Shown here piece after piece: positions 25,956 to 33,147 of a stretch of DNA of 64,000 nucleotides. The position numbers and the translations under genes were made by a program. Origin of the DNA: Acidobacteriota bacterium. Its GTDB lineage: Bacteria > Acidobacteriota > Terriglobia > Terriglobales > Acidobacteriaceae. Within the stretch, counting starts at the first letter, position 1; every line of letters starts with the position of its first letter. The stretch covers positions 22,757 to 86,756 of the forward strand of contig JAEYQK010000041.1 of assembly GCA_023410055.1 (NCBI GenBank). Reading direction: 5' to 3'. The notes under the pieces are model-generated. The model ran no database searches. It had not been told where the DNA came from and saw only the letters and a list, made by a program, of their open reading frames with translations.

Positions 25956-26510
25956 TCACTCCCCCGCGAACAGATTGATCTCGCTCACTCGATCTTGCGA
26001 GAATGTCAGCGTCAGATACTCCGGAAGCTCACAGGAACACGTGGACTCGTAGATCCACTTATTCCTAGTCTCTCGTTTCTGCGGCTCGCCTAGATTCGCC
26101 AGAACTTCGTCCTTCGATGACCCAAGATTCAGCGCGTGCCAATTACCAAAACCTTCTCGGGGGTCTAGCCACTTGCTGACGGCGGCACTTCGTTCTGTGA
26201 CGGCGATCTTGCGGCTTATTCCGCTGCTCAACGTAAGCTCCTCGATGAGGGTATCAACACCTTCCACGATATGCAGCGTGGCAGTGCGCTTCGAGTCGAT
26301 GAAGTATCGCCCACCTGTATGCCCTTCATCGGAACGAAAGACGCCGTGGCCAAGAAGTCGCTGGGCCTGTGAATCTGTCGTTAGCCCGACCGTGATTCCC
26401 GCGAAGTGCAGCGGCCAGCAAACGGTTCCTTTTCGTTTTGGTTGACCTTGGGACGGCGTCAGCGAAAACACCAGCGCAATAGAAAGGACAGCACAGAGTG
26501 TGCGTTTCAT
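25956..26510 (-). CDS. Secreted hypothetical protein
   Basis: 184 residues with a signal peptide (MKRTLCAVLSIALVFSLTPS, cleavage near SQGQ). The mature part appears to hold two similar small beta domains. One is around FAGITVGLTTDSQAQRLLGHG and the other around HALNLGSSKDEVLANLGEP, each with the G-x-(T/S)-x-(D/S)-x-V/A-x-x-x-L-G pattern seen in SmpA/OmlA-like domains. A second feature is the cysteine pair in STCSCELPEYLTLTF. No named function. The stop is 17 bases from the WG-repeat gene start, so the two are probably one operon. Confidence 0.65.
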   Translation of the reverse strand: MKRTLCAVLSIALVFSLTPSQGQPKRKGTVCWPLHFAGITVGLTTDSQAQRLLGHGVFRSDEGHTGGRYFIDSKRTATLHIVEGVDTLIEELTLSSGISRKIAVTERSAAVSKWLDPREGFGNWHALNLGSSKDEVLANLGEPQKRETRNKWIYESTCSCELPEYLTLTFSQDRVSEINLFAGE

Positions 26511-26636
26511 CGTCGAAAACCATACAACAGACGACCACCGCTGTCGAGAATTGTGTAGGCTTCAGGGGCTAAAGGTGAGTAGCGATAGAGGAGTCCTCAG
26601 CGGAGGGGGTCAAGCGATGAGATCCCGTCGCCGTCA

Positions 26637-26674
26637 CCCCGCTCAAGCCAACAGCGAGCTTGAACGGGGCACCG
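26637..26674 (+). repeat. Palindromic repeat, family A-like variant
   Basis: CCCCGCTCAAGC and GCTTGAACGGGG form an inverted repeat (one mismatch) around CAACAGCGA-type loop bases, followed by CACCG. The outer bases and tail match family A while the inner arm resembles the 3085-3119 variant. Confidence 0.55.
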
Positions 26675-26714
26675 ATACCTCAGGAGAGCCGAGTTGGGAG
26701 CGTCTTGCAGAACG

Positions 26715-27146
26715 CTAGCCAGCGCGTTGGCCGAACTGCTGCTCGATGAGAAAAAATTCCTCATCGCGCACTTCGACGATCTCCCGTGCCAAGCCCTTGA
26801 GTACTGCCAGGCACAAGTCGGCGTACTGCACAAGCAGCGCCATGAACTGCTCGCGCGAAATGAAGTCCGCTTCGACCTTTTCGAGGGCTTCTGCAGTAAG
26901 ACTGTAGGGTCGGAGCCCGATCGTGGATGGAAGCCCAAGCAGTGCGCCGGGGCCCACGATCCGCCGCTTCATTCCCTGTACATTTGTCAGCGAGAGCGCG
27001 ACCGTGCCGGTTCGGAGCAGGTACACGCCGTCCATGGGATCGCCTCTGTGGAACAGGGTCGTTCCGGCAGAAAAGGTTTTCGGTTCCGCGTACTGTTGCA
27101 GCCCAGAACGGAATTCGTCGCGCAGGAAGAAATGGGACGCGCTCAT
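26715..27146 (-). CDS. Single-domain cyclic-nucleotide-binding (Crp-like) protein
   Basis: 143 residues from ATG 27146, which has GGAGG upstream; a longer open frame in the same phase is antisense to the neighbouring permease and is not coding. The protein is one cNMP-binding beta-barrel: FSAGTTLFHRGDPMDGVYLL, RTGTVALSL, then GPGALLGLPSTIGLRPYSLT. The last 40 residues are helical (LKGLAREIVEVRDEEFFLIE). There is no helix-turn-helix domain, so it cannot act alone as a Crp-type transcription factor. A role as a ligand sensor or partner subunit is possible. It diverges from the FtsX permease at 27306 with about 160 bases between them. Confidence 0.75.
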   Translation of the reverse strand: MSASHFFLRDEFRSGLQQYAEPKTFSAGTTLFHRGDPMDGVYLLRTGTVALSLTNVQGMKRRIVGPGALLGLPSTIGLRPYSLTAEALEKVEADFISREQFMALLVQYADLCLAVLKGLAREIVEVRDEEFFLIEQQFGQRAG

Positions 27147-27305
27147 GACCGACCTCCAAAGTGGTGAGATGCGGGCTGGCCGATTCCTCAGAAGAGAATT
27201 TTCGCGCCAATTCCGAGCCCAAAGGAGGGAATTGCCGGGTGGCCGGGGGTGCTCAGACCGGAGGGGCTGGCCGGTTTCACCTGTCTTGTTACAATCAGAA
27301 GCAAC

Positions 27306-28409
27306 ATGAATAAGATGATTGTTGCCAACCTGGTGCACCGGCCGATGCGGTCGGTGATCAGCGTCGTTGCCATAGCCGTCGAGGTCACCCTGATCCTCAT
27401 TATCGTCGGTCTTTGCCTCGGAATGTTGAACGATGCCGCCGAACGCACGCGCGGTGTCGGTGCCGACGTTATGGTGCAGCCCCCCGGCGCTTCGCAGTTG
27501 GCCGGGTTTAACGGCGCTCCCATGTCCCTTAAGATTGGCGACATCATTCGCAAGCAGCCGCACGTTACGGCAGTCGCTCCGGTGGTCTGGCAGGCCAATA
27601 CAGCCGGCACGATCGAGGTCATTTACGGCATCGATCTGGATTCGTTTCAAGCGATGGGTGGCCCATTTCGGTATCTCGAAGGCGGCCCATTCACGGGTCC
27701 CGATCAGGTACTCATTGACGACTACATCGCTTCGCAGAAGAACTTTCACGTTGGCGACACGACGCGAATCCTGAACCATGATGTGAAGATCGTTGGAATC
27801 GTGGAACACGGCAAGGGCGCACGCAAGTTTCTGCCGATGGCCACGTTGCAGGACTGGATCGGCGCACAGGGCAAGTGCAGCATCTTCTACGTAAAGACCG
27901 ATAGCCCGAACAACACCGACGCGGTCATCAACGAGATTAAGAGTGTTCCGGGACTTGAGAATTACACGATGCGTTCCATGCAGGAATACATGTCGATGAT
28001 GACCAGCGGCAACCTGCCAGGACTGTCGATTTTCATCAGCGTCGTCATCGCCGTCTCGGTGATCATTGGCTTCATCGTCATTTTTCAGGCGATGTACACG
28101 GCCGTTATGGAGCGCACGCGCGAGATCGGCATCCTGAAATCGCTGGGGGCTTCAAAGCTCTTCATCGTGAACACCATCTTGCGCGAGACAGTGCTGATTG
28201 CGGTGCTGGGTGTCATCCTCGGCATCGTCATCAGCTACGCGACGCGCACCGGGCTTCATATGAAATTCCCGCTGCTGGCGATCAATATCTATCCGAAATG
28301 GCTGATCTACGCGACCATCATAGCGGTTGTCGGTGCGTTGCTCGGTGCGCTCTATCCGGCATACAAGGCGGCGCGCAAAGACCCGATTGACGCACTGGCG
28401 TACGAATAG
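27306..28409 (+). CDS. ABC transporter permease, FtsX/MacB type
   Basis: 367 residues from ATG 27306 (MNKMIVANLVHRPMRSVISV). One N-terminal helix (about 15-40) is followed by a periplasmic domain containing GADVMVQPPGASQLAGFNG and a long beta region. The FtsX domain (about 240-365) has three helices, with ERTREIGILKSLGAS and the ending PAYKAARKDPIDALAYE. The permease probably works with an ABC ATPase encoded elsewhere, as no ATPase lies nearby. The upstream gene is a divergent cNMP-binding protein. The 57 bases after the stop hold nothing recognised before the convergent gene. Confidence 0.85.
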   Translation: MNKMIVANLVHRPMRSVISVVAIAVEVTLILIIVGLCLGMLNDAAERTRGVGADVMVQPPGASQLAGFNGAPMSLKIGDIIRKQPHVTAVAPVVWQANTAGTIEVIYGIDLDSFQAMGGPFRYLEGGPFTGPDQVLIDDYIASQKNFHVGDTTRILNHDVKIVGIVEHGKGARKFLPMATLQDWIGAQGKCSIFYVKTDSPNNTDAVINEIKSVPGLENYTMRSMQEYMSMMTSGNLPGLSIFISVVIAVSVIIGFIVIFQAMYTAVMERTREIGILKSLGASKLFIVNTILRETVLIAVLGVILGIVISYATRTGLHMKFPLLAINIYPKWLIYATIIAVVGALLGALYPAYKAARKDPIDALAYE

Positions 28410-28466
28410 CAGTAGAAACTTTTCCGGCTGGGGAGTTGCAGTTGCCTGATCTGGCGACTGCAATCC

Positions 28467-29090
28467 TCAGATTTCCTGCGTCTCGTCCAGGCTCCTGCCA
28501 CGCCCCAGCGTGATCGCTCCGATCACGGCGGCCACCGTCATTCCACTGACCAGCAGTGGGAACCAGACCTGCGATATCCACGGCACCGGGATCAGGAACA
28601 GTACGTCGGGCGAAAGCAGCGAGTAGGGCCAGCCTACCGTCAGCCGCAGCCCGAGGTAGTAGACGATGTCCCAGATGGCGAAGCACCACAGGAACGCCGT
28701 CCAGCGTTCGAGCCGGGAGCGTCCGGCCACAAACGCCACCGAGATCAGCATCACCATCGTCGCAGCTTCACGCACGACTTCGACCTGAGTCAGCGCCGGA
28801 GGCAACTGAATGTCCCGGATCGGCTGCCGGTAAAGCGAGGCCGAAAGTTGCCGAACCTCGGCCAGCGTGCCCTGGAACCCGGGCAACAATCCGATCGACG
28901 CGCGTATGTAGACCACGACCGCGGCCTCGACGTAACCGAACGCTATTGCGAACAGTGCCAGCGCCACCAGCGCTTGCCACCGGATTCGCAACTCGCCCCT
29001 TCGTGCGGCCACGTAGAGCAAACCGGGCACAAGGATCAACAGGTTGACCCACCATGGTTGCGCCAGCAGCGTCAGTTTGTCGGCGGTCAT
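28467..29090 (-). CDS. Hypothetical multi-pass membrane protein
   Basis: 207 residues with about six hydrophobic segments. These include WWVNLLILVPGLLYVAA, ALVALALFAIAFGYVEAAVV, AATMVMLISVAFVAG, LWCFAIWDIVYYLGL and VWFPLLVSGMTVAAVIGAI. A conserved-looking WDIVYYLGLRLTVGWP lies near residue 140. The family is not recognised. It converges with the FtsX permease. Its function cannot be inferred from its neighbours. Confidence 0.6.
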   Translation of the reverse strand: MTADKLTLLAQPWWVNLLILVPGLLYVAARRGELRIRWQALVALALFAIAFGYVEAAVVVYIRASIGLLPGFQGTLAEVRQLSASLYRQPIRDIQLPPALTQVEVVREAATMVMLISVAFVAGRSRLERWTAFLWCFAIWDIVYYLGLRLTVGWPYSLLSPDVLFLIPVPWISQVWFPLLVSGMTVAAVIGAITLGRGRSLDETQEI

Positions 29091-29165
29091 GACGACTCCC
29101 TCCAGACATCGCGTTACCCTGCTGCGCTCTTTGATGTGCCGCGACGGACATCGTGTCCGCCGCTG

Positions 29166-29218
29166 ATACCCCCTCCCCGCCCCCTTCTATGTATCACTGA
29201 AGATATAAAGGAGTTAGC
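29166..29218 (+). repeat. Dispersed intergenic repeat family E, copy 2
   Basis: ATACCCCCTCCCCGCCCCC, then TATCACTGAAGATATAAA and GGAGTTAGC. It matches the block order and spacing of the copies at 998-1050 and 32855-32911. Confidence 0.55.
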
Positions 29219-29242
29219 TGCAAAAATCTGACTGACACTGAC

Positions 29243-29291
29243 CGTAGCGCCGCCGCCCTCGGCGGCTGTCACGGCGGACGCCTGTCCGCGG
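29243..29291 (+). repeat. Intergenic GC-rich repeat family D, copy 2
   Basis: CGTAGCGCCGCCGCCCTCGG then CGGCTGTCACGGCGGACGCC and TGTCCGCGG. Two neighbouring hairpins, as in the other family D copies. Confidence 0.6.
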
Positions 29292-29514
29292 CTTCGGACT
29301 CGATCACGACAACGGTCGTCCGCAACTGGACACAGTTATGCCAGTACAGCATAAGCGCGAAACATCGAAGTGCTGCGGCAGGCTCTGAAGATTTCCAGAA
29401 TCCGAACAAGCGGAGGGAAGGCCTTTGCTTTCTGCATAGCTGGGCTACGAAGAGTGAAGGGCGAACGCTGCAGATTTACGAATCCGGAACAATCGCTGTC
29501 GCGACCCACATCTG

Positions 29515-29550
29515 CCAAAATCGGGCAGATATGGGGGACCGGGCACCCGG
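29515..29550 (+). repeat. Palindromic repeat, family A-like variant
   Basis: CCCACATCTGCC and GGCAGATATGGGG form an inverted repeat around AAAATCG and are followed by GACCGGGCACC. The outer bases fit family A; the inner arm is unrelated but complementary to itself. Confidence 0.55.
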
Positions 29551-29562
29551 CACTCACTCAGC

Positions 29563-30357
29563 CTAGTCTGCGGCTCCGAATTCCTGCTCCGTCTGAATAT
29601 GAGTGCGCATAGGTGCCGCCCTCCAACTTTGAACGAATTCCGGATACTGGCTGTAGAGTTGACCTTCAAGCACCCGGCCGGCCTCGGCTTTGCGCGTTCC
29701 TCCCCATTGCTTGAAGAAGAACGGCACACCCGCAGTTACGCACTGGTCTCTTATGGAGAGAACCCAGTCCTTCTTCATCGGACGAGCACCAGCTCCACTC
29801 TCACCGCCTACGATCACCCAAGATATGCCACGCAGGTCAAGTTCACCGAGATCACTGAGAAGAGGCTCGATCGACAGAAACTTCATTGCAGCATCAGCTG
29901 ATTGCAAGTGATGGATTCTGGGCACGCCGTATTTCCTGTCCTCGACACTGACTCCCCACCAGATGTGTGGAGAAAATGAATTGGCCCTCAATTTGGTGCT
30001 CAACAAGTGCGCCATCCGTTCTGCACGCTTTGTAAGCACCTGAAAGATATGCCAGGGCGCCCGCGCCATCACATCAGCAACAGCCAGGATATACTCGTCC
30101 GGAACTTGCTCGTGAAATAGATCGCTCATCGAGTTTACAAAGACCATTCTCGGCTTTTTCCAGCGGAGTGGCTCCTCAAGCTTTTCAGGCACCAACTTCA
30201 AATCGAACCCCTGCTCGTACGGGTGGCCTGCTACCCCACGGAACCTTTCAGCAAAAACCTCCGCATAGCAGTGAGCGCAACCAGGGCTAACCTTCTTGCA
30301 CCCCCTAATCGGATTCCAAGTAGAGTCGGTCCACTCAATGTGCGACTGAATGCTCAT
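29563..30357 (-). CDS. DUF5131 (Gp37/Gp68-like) three-Cys-motif protein
   Basis: 264 residues. It begins IEWTDSTWNPIRGCKKVSPG and has the three-cysteine motif Cys20-x6-Cys27-x2-Cys30 (GCKKVSPGCAHCYAE), which defines the DUF5131 family. Conserved phrases FVNSMSDLFHEQVPDEYI, FQVLTKRAERM, WWGVSVED and VGGESGAGARPM are all present. The Cys pattern resembles, but does not equal, the CX3CX2C of radical SAM enzymes, so an iron-sulfur cluster is an inference. The family was named from phage proteins, but no other phage genes are here. The start overlaps the TcmP stop as ATGA, so the pair is translationally coupled. Confidence 0.85.
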   Translation of the reverse strand: MSIQSHIEWTDSTWNPIRGCKKVSPGCAHCYAEVFAERFRGVAGHPYEQGFDLKLVPEKLEEPLRWKKPRMVFVNSMSDLFHEQVPDEYILAVADVMARAPWHIFQVLTKRAERMAHLLSTKLRANSFSPHIWWGVSVEDRKYGVPRIHHLQSADAAMKFLSIEPLLSDLGELDLRGISWVIVGGESGAGARPMKKDWVLSIRDQCVTAGVPFFFKQWGGTRKAEAGRVLEGQLYSQYPEFVQSWRAAPMRTHIQTEQEFGAAD

Positions 30358-31493
30358 AGTGTCCTCACCTTGTCAGGAAATGAAACGGTCACACCGTCGC
30401 CGAAGGTTACCTCGCCCTTTTTCTTCGGACGTTTGCTTGCGGGCGGATTCGCACTTATGCTCCCTGTTGCTTCCATGGTAGCAAGCACACGTTTGTAGTT
30501 GCTCTTCACATACGGCGTACCCACGTTGTGCCTTTCATACACTTCTTGCATTGTCATTTTCTTCCCGCCGAAAGCCTTCAGAAGCAATGGGGCAAGGTCA
30601 TCCAGCGGTCGCGACAATTCAAACAATAGAGGATACTTCTCTGTCGCTGGGGAATATTCAAACGACGGCACACCTTGAACACGCTCGGAGCTCTCCTGTG
30701 CCATTATCTCCTTCATTATTTCGTAACCTTTGAAGTGCTTGGTCACAAATACTAGGTGATGCGTCGTCCTGCTACCCTCCTCGTTCTTGAACGTAAAAGG
30801 CAGAACGTAATCGCCACCCATTTCACGAAGGGCAAGCGATAGTTGTTCAATTATGAAATTTTCGCGTTCGTAAGAGGACAGCGTAGCGAGGGATTCACGC
30901 ATAGTATCAGCACGTTCCGGTCCAAATAGAACGTTCATGTGCTCACGAACCGCTTCGTTCGTCAAACCCATGTTCACTCTGTTGTAGTTGAAGAAGAACA
31001 CGCAGTCGCAGCCCCAGTTCTTCAGGACAGAGTTGATCAGTCCAAGAGACAGGCCCTTATATCCCCAGGGATCTACGAAGAAGAAAGTCGGCACCAATTT
31101 CATGGTGCTGAACATCTGAACGATTTCAGTTCCTACCTCTTGGTTTCTGATCGAGGGCTTGTACTTCAAGGTACCAACATCTGGCAGTGCTTCAATGGCG
31201 GACCGCAGGTCGCTAGCGTTTTCCGCATCCCTATCATTGAATACTGTGACGAGCATAGATCGCATGTCAGGGTCAGCAATAGCTTTCTCCAGGACTAACA
31301 ACGGCGTTGAGAGGGTCCCGTCCTTGTAGCGCCCTGGACCCGCAAAGAGATCTATGTACGCAATACGATTGCCTGACTTCTTCGCTGTTGGAATGATTAC
31401 TTTGGCCCAAGCCCAGAAATACTTGGCAACGATCCGGGCTTTGATCTGAGACTGCTCGCTAGATTCACTGAAGAATGATTGGTCCGCAGACAT
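30354..31493 (-). CDS. tcmP: Three-Cys-motif partner protein TcmP
   Basis: 379 residues from ATG 31493 (MSADQSFFSESSEQSQIKAR); a longer frame adds a non-conserved leader. The family pattern is clear: SQIKARIVAKYFWAWAKVI, AYIDLFAGPGRYKDG (DLFAGPG at 48-54), FNDRD, and TFFFVDPWGYKGLSL (DPWG at 141-144). DLFAGPG and DPWG look like the SAM-binding and catalytic motifs of Rossmann methyltransferases, but this is inferred. The last 70 residues or so look like a winged helix with a basic tail (ASKRPKKKGEVTF). TcmP proteins are known to be encoded next to DUF5131 proteins, as here. No experimental function is known to me. A defence or RNA-modification role is possible. The pair looks less GC-rich than its neighbours by eye, hinting at transfer. 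Confidence 0.85.
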   Translation of the reverse strand: MSADQSFFSESSEQSQIKARIVAKYFWAWAKVIIPTAKKSGNRIAYIDLFAGPGRYKDGTLSTPLLVLEKAIADPDMRSMLVTVFNDRDAENASDLRSAIEALPDVGTLKYKPSIRNQEVGTEIVQMFSTMKLVPTFFFVDPWGYKGLSLGLINSVLKNWGCDCVFFFNYNRVNMGLTNEAVREHMNVLFGPERADTMRESLATLSSYERENFIIEQLSLALREMGGDYVLPFTFKNEEGSRTTHHLVFVTKHFKGYEIMKEIMAQESSERVQGVPSFEYSPATEKYPLLFELSRPLDDLAPLLLKAFGGKKMTMQEVYERHNVGTPYVKSNYKRVLATMEATGSISANPPASKRPKKKGEVTFGDGVTVSFPDKVRTL

Positions 31494-31592
31494 GATGTAA
31501 TATTCTAGGCGAAGAAAAACCGAAAGCAAGTACCAAGCAAGCTTCACTCGGATGGAGATCGGTCTGGGACACGACAGCGCTGAGCAGCCCGC

Positions 31593-32333
31593 CTACCCCC
31601 GCCTCCAGACCAAATACCCAAACACCGCCAGAGTGAAGACCCAACTCATTCCGAGGAAACTCCACACAAGTACGCGCTTCGAACTTCGTCGCACTGCCAA
31701 TCCCGTTCGAATCGATTGCCAGCCCTGCAACAGCAGCAAGGCAGATACCGCTGCGACTTTCACCACCGTTTCGGTTTTCGAGAGTACAACGATGCAGCAA
31801 CCGATAGCGACGGCGGTTGTCAGAGGTATCCAAAATGATCCCTGCTTGGGAGAGCCTGCGACAACTGGATAGTGTTTCGTCAGTTCGCGCCGCAGCGCTG
31901 GGAATCTTTCAACGTCCTCAGGAATCGCAATCTCCTGCCCGGACTCGGTGCTGTGCACGACCAGCCATCCCGGACGCGAATACAGCGACGCCTTTTCGGA
32001 TAGGCCGATGCGAACGTCAGGCCACCCCTCTCGGTTTCTGATCAGTTCATTGTCCGTCAGTTTCCAAACGCATGCTTGTTTCATGCGTTGTACCGCCATG
32101 CGATTCGTTATAACGAATGCGCCGACGATTCCGGCCACCAGTGCAGCAACCGCGACACCCGCCAGCGCCGTCCCGAACTTGTTGCCGAAAGCTTTCGGGA
32201 CGATCAGCGGCACCGGCAGCACTGAAAGCAGGAGCATAACAACACAGAAGAAGAACACGCGAATCCTGGTATCTGTGCGCGCGTTTGCTTTATTACTGAC
32301 CCTGAACTGTTGTTCCATCCTGATGTTCATCAC
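31593..32333 (-). CDS. Hypothetical membrane protein
   Basis: 246 residues. Two N-terminal helices (FFFCVVMLLLSVLPVPLIV and ALAGVAVAALVAGIVGAFVI) are followed by a soluble stretch of about 90 residues (WKLTDNELIRNREGWPDVRI, LVVHSTESGQEIAIPED). A further pair or three helices (about 165-245) end the protein. The soluble part resembles a PH-like domain of the kind between helix pairs in bacterial YcxB-type proteins, so it may be of that sort, but this is weak. The family is not firmly recognised. It lies upstream of tcmP on the same strand with about 100 bases between, so common transcription is possible but not shown. Confidence 0.6.
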   Translation of the reverse strand: MMNIRMEQQFRVSNKANARTDTRIRVFFFCVVMLLLSVLPVPLIVPKAFGNKFGTALAGVAVAALVAGIVGAFVITNRMAVQRMKQACVWKLTDNELIRNREGWPDVRIGLSEKASLYSRPGWLVVHSTESGQEIAIPEDVERFPALRRELTKHYPVVAGSPKQGSFWIPLTTAVAIGCCIVVLSKTETVVKVAAVSALLLLQGWQSIRTGLAVRRSSKRVLVWSFLGMSWVFTLAVFGYLVWRRG

Positions 32334-32355
32334 GACTTCTAAGTGATTCGCTGCA

Positions 32356-32673
32356 CTAGTAAGGAAGACCTGAATTCCTCAGCCTTTGCCGCAAAAGCCG
32401 AATCCACTGGTTGCTTGTGTTCTCGAGACACTCTGGGATAGGCCAACTGGGTGCCGATTCCACTAACGTCACCAGCGTCCAATCCAGCCCGAAACAATCG
32501 TCGGAACTAAAGAGGTTGACCAGTATCTTGGCCTCGTCATCGGTGACTGGTGACTCGATGCGAGTGATCAACTGCTCGTATCTTCCAACCTGATCGCCTA
32601 AGTTGTCGCGGAGGACAGAATCGCATGACGGCAGCGGTCCTAGTTTTTCGAGTTCGATGACTTCCGGTCGCAT
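32356..32673 (-). CDS. Small hypothetical protein
   Basis: 105 residues from ATG 32673 (MRPEVIELEKLGPLPSC); an upstream TTG extension is less likely. The C-terminal half reads FGLDWTLVTLVESAPSWPIP then WIRLLRQRLRNSG. This is the style of small proteins with a central G-x-x-W-T-L-x-x-L-(I/V)-E-x-A-P-x-W-P motif, many of which occur as immunity or orphan genes. The family name is not known to me. It lies 22 bases upstream of the membrane-protein gene at 31593-32333, so the two may be co-transcribed. Confidence 0.55.
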   Translation of the reverse strand: MRPEVIELEKLGPLPSCDSVLRDNLGDQVGRYEQLITRIESPVTDDEAKILVNLFSSDDCFGLDWTLVTLVESAPSWPIPECLENTSNQWIRLLRQRLRNSGLPY

Positions 32674-32807
32674 TCTTGTTCCATTTCCAGAAAATTCCAC
32701 AGCCGCTTTATTCGCTCGCCGCAAATAGCTGCTACATTCGACTCACAATGTAAGAAGCCAGCCATGATTGCACGCCAATCGCATGGAGCATAGTGGCTAG
32801 TCGGTAA

Positions 32808-32839
32808 ACGTAGCCCTCGTCGCCGTCGAGGGCTGCGTC
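32808..32839 (+). repeat. Intergenic repeat family D, shortened copy
   Basis: ACGTAGCCCTCGTCGCCGTC then GAGGGCTGCGTC. It is an inverted repeat (AGCCCTCG/CGAGGGCT) with the GTAGC lead seen in the other family D copies. Confidence 0.45.
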
Positions 32840-32854
32840 AATCAGAGACGAAGG

Positions 32855-32911
32855 CTAAGTCTTGTAGATCATCAGTCGTACAAAAACAGGGTGGGGGAGG
32901 GGGTACTGGTC
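32855..32911 (-). repeat. Dispersed intergenic repeat family E, copy 3
   Basis: On the minus strand this reads TACCCCCTCCCCCACCCTG, then TACGACTGATGATCTAC and AAGACTTAG, with the same block order as copies at 998-1050 and 29166-29218. Confidence 0.55.
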
Positions 32912-33000
32912 TAGGGTTGGCGCTGCGGTAAATGGTGGCGTGCAGGTGCAACGGCGTTTCGGCAACAGTGAGATCGTGGTGGTGCGGGCGAGATGCATAG

Positions 33001-33023
33001 ATCCTTCGCTGCGCTCAGGATGA
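33001..33023 (-). repeat. Repeat fragment family F
   Basis: ATCCTTCGCTGCGCTCAGGATGAC on the plus strand; the reverse strand begins GTCATCCTGAGCGCAGCGAA, close to the GTCATTCCGAGCGAAGCGAG copy at 45811-45837. Confidence 0.5.
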
Positions 33024-33147
33024 CGGCGGGATGAGTTTTTGTTATCACTTTGTTAGGGTGCCGCGCATCACAGACGCCAAAAGCTGGCGGCGTTACAAGG
33101 TAGTGTTGCTGTAAGTGTCTACTTACATCGGTACGCGAGGCGCCAAG

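Larger units (their letters stand above)
29091..29562. other. Gene-free stretch rich in dispersed repeats
   Basis: 472 bases without a supported gene. It holds a family E element (29166-29218), a family D element (29243-29291) and a family A-like palindrome (29515-29550). Small open frames here have no credible start or protein-like composition. The right end marks the boundary with the DUF5131/TcmP pair. Confidence 0.6.
32674..33147. other. Gene-free stretch with several dispersed repeats
   Basis: 474 bases without a supported gene. It contains a shortened family D element (32808-32839), a family E element on the minus strand (32855-32911) and a family F fragment (33001-33023). It also holds the divergent starts of the small protein gene and the MFS exporter. 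A GAGG four to seven bases into the 3' end serves the MFS gene. Confidence 0.6.

Noticed and set aside
27147..27809. N-terminal extension of the cNMP-binding protein frame
   Set aside because: It is antisense to the FtsX permease; the domain begins at ATG 27146 with a GGAGG site.
29336..29557. 73-codon minus-strand frame in the repeat-rich gap
   Set aside because: No ribosome binding site, low-quality composition, and it overlaps a palindromic repeat.
29563..30357. Prophage origin suggested by the Gp37/Gp68 name of DUF5131
   Set aside because: No capsid, tail, integrase, or lysis gene is nearby; the family is common on chromosomes next to tcmP.
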